Shown here: positions 25,301-36,938 of the stretch, in pieces | How the letters are laid out: each line of letters opens with the position of its first letter | Numbering within the stretch: the stretch's first letter is position 1 | Source of the DNA: Trichoplusia ni | Lineage: Eukaryota; Arthropoda; Insecta; Lepidoptera; Noctuidae | NCBI RefSeq assembly: GCF_003590095.1 | Contig: NC_039483.1 | Location: 11,408,001 to 11,472,000, forward strand | DNA: 64,000 nt | Direction: 5' to 3' | Made by a program: the position numbers and the translations under genes | Notes under the pieces: model-generated | Database searches by the model: none | Seen by the model: the letters and a program-made list of their open reading frames with translations, nothing else | What the model was told of the DNA's origin: nothing

Positions 25301-28300
25301 GGGATTAAGCGGGTCAGCATACCAGCCGCATAGAGTGTGACCCATTGGTGAAGTTCTCTAGTGTCACGCAATGGGAGACGGAAGGTGGACGGAAAAGCCG
25401 AGCTTGGCCTAGGAAGCGATAAAAAGATGATGATGATGACGATACATAAGCTAATCGCACACAGCTGGCACTAGTTGTATATGGCGCGGGCTGGAGAAAG
25501 ATTTGAGAGACTTTTAGCCCAGAAGCACATGCACAAGTACAGGCTAGAATAAAAGATATCGTTCCAGTAGAAGTATAATTATATTCTAATTGATGTGAGT
25601 ACAGATGCTGTGTATATTGTGCAGAATTTCAGCAGAAATGAAAACCGGGACGTGTGCCAGGCGTCGCATGATTACCTAATGCGCCGAATTGTTCTCTACT
25701 GAACAACATACCCAACCGTTAAATAACTACTCCTGTTTATACAATGCAAGGAGTGTAGTTTTTAATTAACATCAGTTTTCTTAATTAAAAATTAATATGT
25801 GGAGCAAGCTGGAATCTAACAATTTGGAAAATAATTTTGTTAGCTTCTACTGAAACTACAACTACGTAAATAACATATTCAAAACTATTATAAGCTAAGA
25901 ACCTAGCTTTGTCCCCATTTAAATAACTTAGTAGTAGCTTTCAATGAGTATATCCAGAACTGATTAATCTTGTACAGTTATACTCTATAGTAAAACGTAT
26001 TGTTAGCTTTTGTGTCTTTGATAGCATGTAACTAGCTCTACAAACGATCACCGGTCGTAGATCGTTTAACAATACCCTGTTAGATCAGGTCAGCCTAGGC
26101 ATATTTCTATTTTTTTCAAGAAGCATATAAGAGGTTTTGCATATTTATACTTTTTAGACATTTATTTTATCGATTCAGTGTTTTTTAACTGGCCCCTTCT
26201 GTGTTTTAGGAGTTTGTTTGAAAGAATAAAATAGTGGCATGAGCAAGTGAAAGCACCAAATTCGTAATCGATCGATTTGCGCTGTGAATCATCACAACAC
26301 TATTCTGTATCTAAGTAATTTATAATAGCAATGCAAAGGGTCGATGTTATCAAATAGCGCGTGGCAACTCGTAATTAGCAAGTGAAATCAATGTTCTCGC
26401 TAATTTGTTGTTGTTACAACGGCGATAAAACAGAATAACTAGTACTAATTTTTACGTGCACGAAGTTATTTTAAACATCATAGGTATCTTACATCATCGC
26501 AATAAATGTTAGTAGTCGTTGCTCAAATGAGGAGCGGTCGAGGTCGGAGCTATTCTATTGTAGCTCCCGAACAAGAATTAAGATTTTATTCACACGATCG
26601 CAGCGTTCTTCGCATATTAATCATACGCGATTATGACTCACACATTTATTGATATCGTTATCTTTAATACACGTACAAATGGTTATTTATGGTGAGAATA
26701 TCTGCCTTTATATGTACCACTTATCCAGAAAGTCAATACTTTCAATGTTCCAAGTATCGAGTATCACTTAGAATAAATATCAAAGAAAATTCAACGATTT
26801 ACACTCGAGGGTGATTTACTCGTTTTTACAACAGAGAAAACATACGAAGTAGTGCTATTAGTACTGAGTAATAAAATACATTAATTAAAGAAGCGCCGTC
26901 GTTAACATTAGAGTTATTTATGGAGAATACTGGAATTGTAAAAAAACATTACGGAATAATGATCACATTTTTACACAAAATGATGATTAAACTTAGAACG
27001 CCTTCGTTGCCAAGGACGGACATCAAGCATAATATAAAACAAGATTATTTTTAACTCGGGCGTTTATGGCTCTATTTTTATTATCTACTGATTAGCATCG
27101 TTCATGACAGTGACTGGTTGTTAATTACCGTAAACTTGTACTCACCCGTGTATCGGCAGCGCTAATGCCACTCGTGATAGCGTTGATCGGGCGCCAGATA
27201 TCAGGCGTGCCGATCAAACCGTTTTTGAGATCGTTTTGAAACAACTTGGAGTCAAAGTTCCACGTAGCAGCCCCCACTGTCCTTCGCTTTTCTAATATAG
27301 ACTTTTGCGCTATCGCCTCGGCTTTTGTGGATTTAAAGCTGCTGAAAGTCTTTTCTAGAAATCCTGTCTTGGGTTTTGGCTCTTCCTGTTCTGCCACCTT
27401 AGCTGATTTTTTTGTATCTAACGTTTTACTATTCTTGCGTTTATCTGAATCTTGTTTTGGAGGTTCTAATATAGCATAAATAGTCAGCGACAAAAAATGT
27501 CCGGCGAGCAAACTTTGAAGGTCAGTTTTTTCGGTGTTTTTCTTTGGATCTTTTTGTTTCAACACGAATTTAAAATCTTCATTCCAAACGGGCCAAGAGC
27601 TTTCCTGTAACGTTGTTTCAAACCTGCTGTCTCCAGGGAACACCTTAACCTGAAAATATAACATTATTAGAAATTGCAGCTGAATATAAATGACATCTTG
27701 TAGCCTTTCTGATTCCTGCCGAGAGGAGCCTTATGAACCAAGTAATTACTAATTAATGTAAAATATCTTCATTTGTGTAAGAATGTTCATTTTAACGTCT
27801 CGTTTAAAGCTGGTATCTCAGAAAAATAAAACCGTCCTTATACATAAAACAGAAGTAAATTTTAATGTAATTACAGTATTTCTGTAGAAATAGCCTCAGT
27901 TAATGTGTCGTGACTGTTTTAGCATAAATAAATGGATGGAGTATATCATACTCATATTTTTTCTGTTATAATAAGTCGAAAACCTTATGCATGCAAAATT
28001 CGACATACGAAACCCCAAAAACAAACCACAAATATATTGATACTTTGATGATCCATACAAAATTGAAGTCAGTCTATTTGACCCTCGTTAGAAGATTTTA
28101 AATTGAATTTTATTTATTATCAAGGTCTCCACGGATCCATCTTATCAGTAGGTGATACGAGAGCAAGAGCTTAAAACCCTAAACAGATTTGAAATGTGAA
28201 TAATGCGAATGCCAATGCCAATAAAAAAGTGAGTTTTTCGCGTGTAGGCTCTCAGGAACGACTGTATTGATTTAAAAAAATATATATTTCTAAAACAACC

Positions 28301-31251
28301 ATATTATCTGTGAGTGTCATAGGCTTCGTTTAAATCTGAAAACTCCCGCCAAACGGCGTGGGCATGGGATCGATATCTCTAAGGCAGCATTTGCTTTTAT
28401 TAATTTATTTCTTTAGAAATTAGGTTCTATCTACTGACACGCTTACTTTGTCATTGCAGTATTATGATTCAGAATACAGAACATTATTTCGTACTTACGT
28501 ATGTTATCGGTTAAAAATACAGCAGTGAAACGATTTGAAATGCAAAGCAGAAAGATAAAGGCGATAACTGCGGTCCTATTGGGAATTAGTACCCGTTCAC
28601 TTTCATTGATAAAAGACACCGATAATAATAAAATCGGGTAAATTTTTTTTTTAAATATAACAGTTTGTTTATTTATGTTTTTTTAATGTTGCCCTTGATA
28701 CATCTACTAGTGCTGGTACGTACAACTAACAATAGTGTACACGAGTCTCAATGTAAACTCTATCGTCAAGAATGCATAATAGTCGGGTATCATTTGTCGT
28801 AACTGGTAACTTGGGTAGAGCGTCTAAATAAGATGACTCGTACGAATTCTTATCACAGTTTCAGGATTCCGTAGCCAAAGAGCAAAAACGGAACCCTATT
28901 ATCTTTTCCCGTCTAACAGTCGATCAGTCACCAGGTTATATCTCATGATACGAGACAGTTGAATAAAAGTTGATGCGTGACATTAATAGTTCGGTGATTT
29001 TGTTACTGCATTTTTTTCCAGCTTATTTGTATGGAAACCTTAATGTAGTGAGTCCAACTCGACCTAAATATTGAAATGTTAACGTACGATGAAACGTACA
29101 TTATGTACCTACGTAAAACATCACGAAGATGTATGAAAGAAGCAACTCGAGAGTCGAAAATAATGACCGTTTCATCGTGCTCCATATATTCAGTTGAACA
29201 TTACATTTTTCATAGAATATTGATCGTAAAAACAATACTGAATAGGTATTTCTTGCGTAGCGAAAAAAGTTTTATTTAAGTAAAATAATTGTTTTAAAAT
29301 AGGTCTAATCGATAGTTTAGAATGTTAATGACATAAGTTAGACGTTATCATATTCGTAAAATTATCTTCATGTTACTAAAACATGAACTCATAACAGATA
29401 AGTAGGTACAATTCTTTGAATGTGTGTGACTTAAAACAAAAAAGAAAGAGCATCAAACGGACCTCATTTGGACAATCAACTATGGTTAAGGGAGCTTAAT
29501 TATTGCATTATGCTCTACCCGAGTTTTGCTACAAACCATAATACTTGTCTGTCCTCCGTATTTTTCATCCACTCTTAGTTGCCATATTAGCAATTGGGCA
29601 CAGGTATTTTCACAACAAACTTCTGGTTTATTCACCTACATCCAAAGTGAAAGATGCTGGCCAGGGCCCCATTCTGCTATTTACAACGGCCGATGAATGA
29701 ATAAAATTTGGCTTTAAATGACAATTTTCGTTTTCTCTTAAACATTTTATTACACAATAATTGGAAATTCAGTACGGGACGGTACACTCAAGGTCAATAC
29801 AATTAATTTCCAATAGCCCTGCAAGAAGTAGGAGTGTTACTTGCATTCCTAGTAGGTACTAGCACCTTTTATTCTACCCCTTACGCGTATTGATATTTTG
29901 CTCTCTTGCTTCTTCGAACCCATTCACTACCTAACATTACTAATTTGGTTCATTTTCAAAATTGCATTGCATCAGTTAACAATATTATGAATTCCAGTTA
30001 CACGGCGTAAAATATTTTTTAGACATTTGCATGTAAGGTGGGCTGGTCTAATACCATCAGTCACTAAGATTTCACATGGCTTAGACTTGGTTACCGCATT
30101 TTTGATCAATTTGAGAGTTTTTGACTGATTTTTTGTATCTGTATTTGACAGAGACAAAAATTCAGTCAAAAACTCTATTGCACCTCTGAAAATTATTTTG
30201 GATTCTAGATCTTCAGATCGAATGGCAGTAGGTCGCCATGTATGTACAGCTAAATTTATCAAACAAAAATACGCAAATAGGACGTACAAAATGCATTTTC
30301 CAACACCTTTGTGATGTTATTTTATTTATTCAGGTTTTAAACGCAAAGATAAACGTAACAGCCGGCTGCGGTAATGTGGAGTTGGCCTCAATTAGGAAAA
30401 CAATTAAACGGATGTTAAATACCTAGTAGGTACCGTGCCTGGTAGATGCATAGTCAGCGTACCTACCCGCATGACGCATTGATGAAGATAATGCTGGTAA
30501 TTGTTAGATTAACAAAAAATGTAGATAGGTATCAGTCTAAGTAATTAGGTTTCATAACCACTGACTAGGATTATGTATGAATGTTTGTTTTAGAATTTTT
30601 ATTTGTCTCCTAACGGTCGAAGAAAAAAGATCTTTTTTTGCAGATATATTAGGTAACTATTTTTTTTATCTCAGGATATGCACACAAACACTAGCGATAT
30701 AAGGCACCGTGTTAACGATTAGGTACATTACAGTTGCATGGTTTTCTTACGCACTGAGTTAATTAAATCTCATGCTCGCAAATAAAAGTTACAGATCTGT
30801 TACGTACCTGACGAACCTTATTAATTAATTACCTACTTAAACATTGTTTTTTGACAACCTAATGACTGTTGACAGTAATGAGAGGTGAATATCGTAGATG
30901 TAAACATTAACGCAAAAACATTGAAAGGCCTTGAAAAATTAGAGTATCCACAATAATGATACGAGAAACAGTATCGTTTATTAGGCACGATTTCCTCATT
31001 GTCCATTTATTAAAAAGGAAAAACAGTAAACAATGTTTGACACTTACCTTTACAAGGTATCCATGGGCGCGACTTAGCCCAAACAAGGACGGAAGGTGCC
31101 GGGCGCCGATAACGGTCACATATAAATTTTTACTGATTGGGTGCAAGGCCAATTTAAAACCTATCTCTGGCTCTAGACTACCACTACCGGCTAACTGACT
31201 ATCCCTGTTTGTATTCAAAATGTTTTTTAATTTATTTAGTGAAAACGCCAT
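19302..31251 (-). CDS. Tandem C2-domain protein
   Basis: Coding exons are 31251-31048, 27649-27146, 24376-24238 and 19609-19302 (68, 168, 46 and 102 whole codons plus one split codon), giving 384 aa. All junctions are GT-AG and keep phase. The start is the first ATG (MAFSLNKLKNIL). The first C2 domain is at about residues 30-130: FKLALHP, LYVTVIGARHLPSL, GYLVKVKVFPGD, WPVWNEDFKFVL, LSLTIYAI. A Lys-rich linker follows (about 130-175). The second C2 domain is at about 238-384: KKGQLEVTLLYT, IVQLTVNRLRC, LYLKATIL, LSVFKASL. The overall plan resembles synaptotagmin-like proteins, but there is no membrane segment and the calcium-binding Asp residues are missing: the usual SDPY is RAHGY, and the second-loop DxD is gone. 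Probably a calcium-independent membrane or protein adaptor. I cannot name the orthologue. Confidence 0.85.
19886..19930 (+). repeat. Dispersed repeat, copy B
   Basis: TTTCCCTTTAGGTACTATGA and then TATTCTACGCTACTCTATAC, the partner of 17362-17411. Confidence 0.5.
20300..20562 (+). repeat. Lepidopteran repeat ending CGCGGACGAAGTCGCGGGC
   Basis: It ends with CCACGCGGACGAAGTCGCGG and then CAACAGCTAGTT, the hallmark of a very common lepidopteran family. Its other end, TTATATATAAAGCTGAAGAG, fits too. This copy reads in the opposite sense to those at 5895-6110 and 37335-37560. Confidence 0.65.
20736..20757 (+). repeat. (TAAA)n microsatellite
   Basis: About five tandem TAAA units. Confidence 0.85.
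22340..22560 (-). repeat. tRNA-derived SINE, diverged
   Basis: On the minus strand GTGGGTTCGATACCCAGACA matches a pol III B box. It is followed by a T-run and then by ATTTATCTATATTATTTAAT, like the body of the SINE at 61030-61262. The head lies at about 22480-22555. It is not an intact tRNA gene because no acceptor stem forms. Confidence 0.55.
23075..23290 (+). repeat. GTGCGAGTCG-family repeat, decayed
   Basis: GACGACCGGTGTGAATCGAA and then CTCGCGATACTGAGG at the start, with TTTGTTGTTTTAGCGGCAAC and GGAATTACATCATC near the end, follow the family order. AT-rich sequence separates the two parts. Confidence 0.55.
24377..27145 (-). other. C2-gene intron 2
   Basis: 2.8 kb, AT-rich. It holds a LINE-like tail at about 25240-25440. 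Nothing else is recognised. Confidence 0.7.
25240..25440 (+). repeat. LINE 3'-end fragment with GAT tail
   Basis: GGGAGACGGAAGGTGGACGG, then CGAGCTTGGCCTAGGAAGCG, then GATGATGATGATGACGAT resemble the end of lepidopteran non-LTR elements that close in (GAT)n. It is too decayed for a protein frame. Confidence 0.45.
28865..28985 (-). repeat. GTGCGAGTCG-family repeat, 3' part
   Basis: TTCCGTAGCCAAAGAGCAAA and then AACGGAACCCTATTA match the conserved end of the family in antisense. They are followed by GTCACCAGGTTATATCTCAT and GAGACAGTTGAA. Confidence 0.65.
29665..29770 (+). repeat. Dispersed repeat sharing sequence with 3455-3630
   Basis: CTGCTATTTACAACGGCCGA then TGAAT at 29674-29698 matches CCGCTATTTACAATTGCCGA then TTAAT at 3470-3494. 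The family is unidentified and may be a MITE. Confidence 0.4.
29972..30289 (-). pseudogene. Orphan open frame without ATG, possible secreted-protein remnant
   Basis: A 105-codon frame opens with TTG and has no Met at all: LYVLFAYFCLINLAVHTW, then ESKIIFRGAIEFLTEFL, KSKPCEILVTDGIRPAH, LTCKCLKNILRR, stop TGA. The start reads like a signal peptide, and the rest has plausible codon use and two CxC-like cysteines. An ATG eight bases upstream is out of frame. It lies inside intron 1 of the C2 gene on the same strand. It could be a pseudogene or retrocopy, a real gene with a missed first exon, or chance. I recognise no family. Confidence 0.25.
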
Positions 31252-32539
31252 TGTAAACAACGTCTTCTCTCAACTGACTATCGCGTATCACACTCGCATT
31301 AAACCGGTTTTACTGAATAATTAATCACGCAACACGATCGATACGTTAAAAACTCATCGTTTCAGAGTCATAAATGCTTTGCTGTCACACATGAAGTCTT
31401 TACAATTATCACAACATGATTCCGATAGCTTAGGACACCATTGTACGACACTATAATAAAACTGCTCAATGAAACCAATGTAACGAGTAGATAAGTTGCT
31501 ATGTATGAGTATGACTGACGATGAGCGCATACCTACTGCAGATAGTGTCACTGTGGTCTCACTATCAAACAAAATACTACTCAATGAATGAAGGTATGAA
31601 CACGTATAATGGACATTGCACAATGACAACAGTCGGATCTCTCTTTCTTACGTGCGTATTCTCTCGGCATACTAGCGCCACAACAAAGAGAGGCGAGTCA
31701 CTTCGGCCATCTGCCGGTAAACATTAATTGTACACACATAGAACCAACAGATGGCGTGCCAAAATCGATATAATGTTTTTGACGTTGTTTTCCTCTTCTT
31801 CTTACTTTTAGTGCATTCAGCTCTCCATAAATGAATTTAATACAAGAAACCTCAATCACTGTAGAAATATTGGAACGTATTTCAGGTGAATACTAACCAT
31901 TATAGTCTTCACAAAGTCCTTAGCTGCATAAAGTGATGAATAGTATAATGATGTGTAGAAAACAACACGTTTTTCCTTCGTTGTTACTGAAATGATAGGT
32001 ATAGGTTTTTATGTTCCTGTTCTTGCGATAAGTTTACCAATAGGTCAATTACTATAGTTTTTTAATAGCTTAATTCAGTTAGCCTTTTCGTAGTCTTCGA
32101 TTGCTTCATCAGCCTTACTGGCTTGACTTTACAAGCCCCCAGAATTACTGCATGCATAGGATAATTATAGCAGCATTAAAACATGTTAAAATAGTAAAAT
32201 AATATTTAATAAAATAGGACAGTTCAAATTACACAATAAGTCGGCACACAAAAATAGTTGTAAAATAATAAATATGCATTTTCATTAAATTATTACATTT
32301 CAGTTATGCGAAAAAAATTAAAACAACGAATCTTACTCAAGACAAAATAATTACAACAATAATAAGTCTTTTAAGCTTCAACAGTTAGATAAATAAAATA
32401 TTATTCTAGATCATCGACATCTCGTCATGAAATTAGCTCGACTCCATTTTCGTTAACTTCTTTTTAGTATAAACTTCAGACTGGTCATGTAGTACATTAT
32501 TTGTAAAATAGATGTCGTATTATCGCCTCCGTTATGCAT
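31252..32539. other. Intergenic: C2-gene upstream region and ODR4 3' side
   Basis: It contains the presumed promoter and leader of the C2 gene just right of 31251, and two opposed CAGATGGC motifs (31707-31713 as GCCATCTG, and 31748-31756). The part from about 31900 on is AT-rich and presumably holds the ODR4 3' untranslated region. No open frame here is convincing. Confidence 0.5.
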
Positions 32540-35054
32540 TTACGATTTAGCAATTATTTTACTGAAAACTTCAACAATAGAGTCGTAATAGTGAATAATA
32601 ATAGAAACGATAAGAACAAACATTGCAAAACAAATGCCGGTGATGTACATAAACTGGCTTGCTTCTTGAGGCGTCGCTAGTAATTCTTCACTACTCGTAT
32701 CCCTGTCTAAAGCATCGAATTCTGATGTATCTGAAAAATAAAATTTATTATATCGTGGAGTCTACCAGTGAACCAAAGCGTGATGCAACAATCACAGAAT
32801 CTGTATATAATGAGTGTGATAGTAATATTTACCAGCTGGTGTCTCAACATCGCAGACCACATCTGCTTCGGTAATCTGTAGATCAAGCAACTCTCGCACA
32901 GAGAGGAGCGCTTCAGCTGGGGCTTCCCCGGGGAATAGGTAATCACAGAGATACAAAGATCCTACTGGAACCAGAACTCGACGCGGTGGTTCATTGAAGC
33001 ATACTTTTTCTGTGGAACAGTAAATATCAATGAAATGAGTATTAATTATCCCAAGACAATTTCATGACTGTTTTTTGGGGTATTCATATACTACTAGCTG
33101 TCATGGAAAACATTGTTTTGCCATTCATGATACATTATGATACATACCATAAATGAGTTTAAGGGAATAATAACACAAAACTGCTCTTAGGGGTATGAAT
33201 AATAGATGTTGTGAATTTCAGACCTACAGAATTAATACACACAAAATTTCACAAGATTTGTTTGAGCCTTTTTTGAGGAGTTCAATTTCATATGCCGTGA
33301 CACAAGAATTTTATGTAAGACATGTAATGTATCCATCTCACCTTCTGGTAGAAGATTATCATCAATAAGTGCGTCACAGTGCATAGTGAAGCGAGAGGCT
33401 AAGGATCTTATTATGTCTTGCTTTACAGCAGCAATTGTTTCACTGACTGTTGCTTTTGGGAACATGAACACGCTTGAAGACACAACACCACTGAAGTGTA
33501 TGCTGCCATCACACTCCAAATACTCTACTGCTTCTGGCAGAGCATTTTCCTAAAATAGTAAGAAAAAGTCATACTTAATGTATTAAACTCAAATTCATTA
33601 AGGAATTTGATAATTTTCAGTCTGATAATGTTACAGTTAATACAGCAAAGAAATACAACTTAAGAAAATTAATAAATAATACTTACAAATGGCACAAATA
33701 ATGACACATTCATTGATTTGGGAAGTTCTTGTTGTGTTGTTTTTGAATTATTTTTAGATTTCTTCTTTTTGAAAAGTAGTTCCAAAACTTCTGTGTTGTC
33801 CTTAAGTTCACCATCAATAAACATAATACTGGTTTCAATTGTTTTGTGAGCAGACTCCAGAATTTGCTGTGAAAAGAGAAGTATTTATGGATTATTTGAA
33901 ATGATATTTTTTTGTATTTCATATGGTGAACATGATAAGCTGCGTTAAATGCTAACGTAGAGATAAATTGATGAATAACTCTGATTAAAATTATGCTTTT
34001 CTACTAGAACTTTACTACGGAAAAAATCTTACTTGGAATTGTTGTTTCACAGATATACCGCTTTTCTTCACAACCACAGGGTAGACATCATCAAACTCAT
34101 AGTAACAGTCCAGCCTTTGCCACTGCTGGGCTTTAGGCAAAAACTTCCATTCAACAGGCTTAATAACTGTGTTTTTACTCCCCACACCAACTTCAATACT
34201 TTTACAAGTAAGAACTTTAGTACTTGTTGACATGTGCAAAATAAGTCTTTCATTAGTATATGGGCAGTTGCCGTACATATACTGATTGGCACTCATTGCT
34301 TTGTATATGTTGTTTATTATTGATTTGACTTTACTAAAACAGTTTGGGTCCTCGAATATATCTTCGTCACTTGTTATGAAGATACCTAAAATCAAAACAA
34401 ACACCAAGATAGTAAGAAAGTTCAACTGATGTTGGAAATTATATTATGCAAATAATTTTAAGAGTTTACATAAACATTAATAACATTACATTATTACATA
34501 TATTGAGCTGTTATTATGGTGTTCAGATTAGCAATGAAATATTTTGTTTCACCTTGAACAAACAAGCCTCCAGGAAGCATTCTAGTAACATGCTTTGCAT
34601 GATCAGCGACCCATGCCTCAGACACGCTTACAAGTGTCTTTGATTCAGGTTTGTCTAAAGGGTAACTTGTTTCTGAAGCATTTTCAGAACTTTTCTCATC
34701 TGGAGTGCGAGCTAGATGGATCACATTCTCCCGAGCACTTGTTGTCTGTAATCAATAAATTATTCAGTGACCTTTATGCAGTATATATTATCTTTGAAAT
34801 ATAATCATAATAGTTATTACTTTTTAACAGTTTAATGATGATAAAGCTTCAGTCAACTAACTTTTTCTAAAACATGTTGGGTACGCATTTAAATACCAAA
34901 ATGTCCTGAGCCTACCGGCACATATTATATAGTTAAAATAAGATGGGAGTTTACATACCTGTCCGAGAATTAAACCGATTACAAATATTTCTTTGGACGC
35001 ATATTGTTCTAAATATTGTAAGCAATATTCCGGAGAATACACAGTCCGGACCAT
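32540..35054 (-). CDS. ODR4: ODR4 homologue (membrane-receptor trafficking)
   Basis: Seven coding exons: 35054-34959, 34745-34553, 34385-34033, 33866-33687, 33549-33342, 33009-32833 and 32730-32540. All have GT-AG junctions and matching phase, giving 465 aa (human ODR4 is about 454). Signatures of the family: VIGLILGQ near residue 30, then WVADHAKHVTRMLPGGL with GIFI after it at about 80-100, later DGSIHFSGVV, VKQDIIRSLASR, PRRVLVPVGS and YLCDYLFPGE. A single C-terminal membrane segment (about 429-451, YITGICFAMFVLIVSIII) ends close to the stop, as in the family. ODR-4 proteins act at the ER in folding or export of GPCRs, including odorant receptors in C. elegans. Residues 1-32 form exon 1 and the ATG is the first in frame. 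Identification is strong. Confidence 0.95.
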
Positions 35055-36087
35055 CTTTAGAATTTATATCGAACCGATTGCATACGACGCAGTAGTAATA
35101 GTGTTTTAATTTTTCAATTACAATAAAGCATAAAAGCGTGCAAACTTTGTTTTGTCGTGTCACAGACTTCAATTACAACAATTACACCAACACAGGCAGG
35201 TCACGTCAGCCGTCACTTCAAACTTCAAAGTCAACTATGACGTTTGATCTATGTCAGAGACAATAATAATCTTGTCTATGTTCATAGGTAGTATTTTTAA
35301 GTTACAAGAATAAAAATTCTGCTACTTGTGTAATAGTTATAATTTTTATTTATATTAATTTTTACTATATTATTGCAGGCCTGGTGACACATGGTGAGCA
35401 CCAATGACGAACTAAATTATTTCATGTTAACAAGGGCCTAGGTATTCATGAATTTAAATAAAATTCTTAGGGGTAGTCACACAACCTTTAGTAGGTAGAT
35501 CCAGCTACTTATAATTATAAATTGTATAACTTCTCTTTTATGTGGCTCCACTAAATAAAACAAAATAATTAAATTTATAGTGTGGGTAGGATTATTATAA
35601 CCTCGGAACTTTTGTTTAAAATGCTACTTTCAACAATAAAAACAACAAACTAAGGGTTCGCCGAGTCTCTTAGAGCCAGACAATTGTTAGAATACATTAA
35701 CTAATGCAGAGTATTTCCTAAACTGAACTTTTGAAGAAAGTAACAGATCAGTCTCAGCAAACCTATGTCATCAACAATGCATGCATGGACTAGCTCATGG
35801 GGCTCAGCTATTTTTAAGGAAGTTCCACAACCTGGCACACTATATAACTCAAATCGCCGTCGCACAGCTACAACTGAGTGAAACGTATGCACGTTTTTTA
35901 AACTGTTCTACTAATAGCAAAACTTTCTTGCATTGTAGATAAAAAAAATACCCACCCGGTGTCATCAAGTAGGTATTTGTTGTTTTTCACTTCGGAAACT
36001 ATTATTTTATAAGAGGGAACGCTTTCTAGTAAGCTGTTAGGTGTCGTATTAGAGACAAAAGAACAATAAAATCATAAAAAAAACTTC
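35055..36087. other. Intergenic between ODR4 and nudC
   Basis: The right side of the ODR4 ATG should hold its leader and promoter. A GC-richer block at 35700-35900 has a 63-codon minus-strand frame that I could not identify. No repeat family is recognised. Confidence 0.5.
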
Positions 36088-36093
36088 TTTATT
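36088..36093 (-). terminator. Likely nudC polyadenylation signal
   Basis: On the minus strand this reads AATAAA, about 850 bases after the nudC stop. It is the best hexamer I saw in the downstream stretch; closer weak variants cannot be excluded. Confidence 0.4.
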
Positions 36094-36938
36094 CAATAAG
36101 AATACAATGGCGAGCAAATATAAATGACATTACTTAGGTATAAATCAAGTTGCAGTCTAACGGCCGTTTTCAATATCTACCCGTAATCCATTTCATAAAG
36201 AAATTCGAATGTAGTTATCTTACTTTACGAAGGTACTTAAATGTAGTTATATACGTAATACTTACTTTATATAAGATGGTAAGCATAATCACTTATTGGT
36301 CGTAATAATAACGTAATGAAAATCTTACTGTTTTGAAAAATAATGAACTGTTTTTAATCTAAACGGTTATTGTTTCAAATTTCGCTGTAAGACACTGAAA
36401 GCGGCCGACTAGCTGGCTGTACCTTAAATGCATTAGCCATATCTATGAGATAAACTGATCAAACGAGCCAAAGCTCAGTCTCAGAGTTGGCGGCAGCAAG
36501 TCGCTTTCCAGGCTAGGTACATGTTGCATATCAGGTTACTGTCAAATCTTTCCATTACCAAGCTTTAATGTATTAGTCAAATTACAACAACAATTGTTTT
36601 TCTTAAAGAAAATATGTCAGCTCTCGGTAGGTAGTGGAAGTGGTGCAGGTGCATATTCTCAACTCTAAAGGTATTGATTTAAACTCTACAAATACAAAGA
36701 TTTGACAGTACTGCACGCCGCCTACGATGTAGTGTTACGTCAGCCTTAAAATGCGAAACGAATGCACAAGGTTTTAAAGTGTTGAATTAATACGTACTAC
36801 GCTGACGTTATTAACATTATCCTACAAAAAGAACAAGTGGCTGTCTGACTTGTAAAATTAAAATATTTGCTGCAAAATAAACCGTTGTCGTCACTGCGAT
36901 AACATAAAGTGTATCACTATTCAGAAAATGTTCTAGAT

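Larger units (their letters stand above)
27650..31047 (-). other. C2-gene intron 1
   Basis: 3.4 kb. It contains a decayed GTGCGAGTCG-family repeat (28865-28985), a dispersed repeat (29665-29770) and an orphan open frame (29972-30289), listed separately. Confidence 0.7.

Noticed and set aside
25426..25442. GAT microsatellite as a stand-alone feature
   Set aside because: It is the tail of a decayed LINE fragment and is described there.
27246..27479. Plus-strand 77-codon frame
   Set aside because: Antisense of the second exon of the C2 gene.
31252..31260. Upstream TTG as start of the C2 protein
   Set aside because: It would add only three residues; the ATG at 31251 fits and TTG is not a normal start in animals.
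34033..34230. Plus-strand frames opposite the ODR4 exons
   Set aside because: Antisense shadows of well-supported coding exons.
35701..35892. 63-codon minus-strand frame (starts GTG)
   Set aside because: Some coding-like words (VPGCGTSLKIAEPHELVHA) but no ATG, no splice partner and no family match. It could be a remnant, but I cannot support it.
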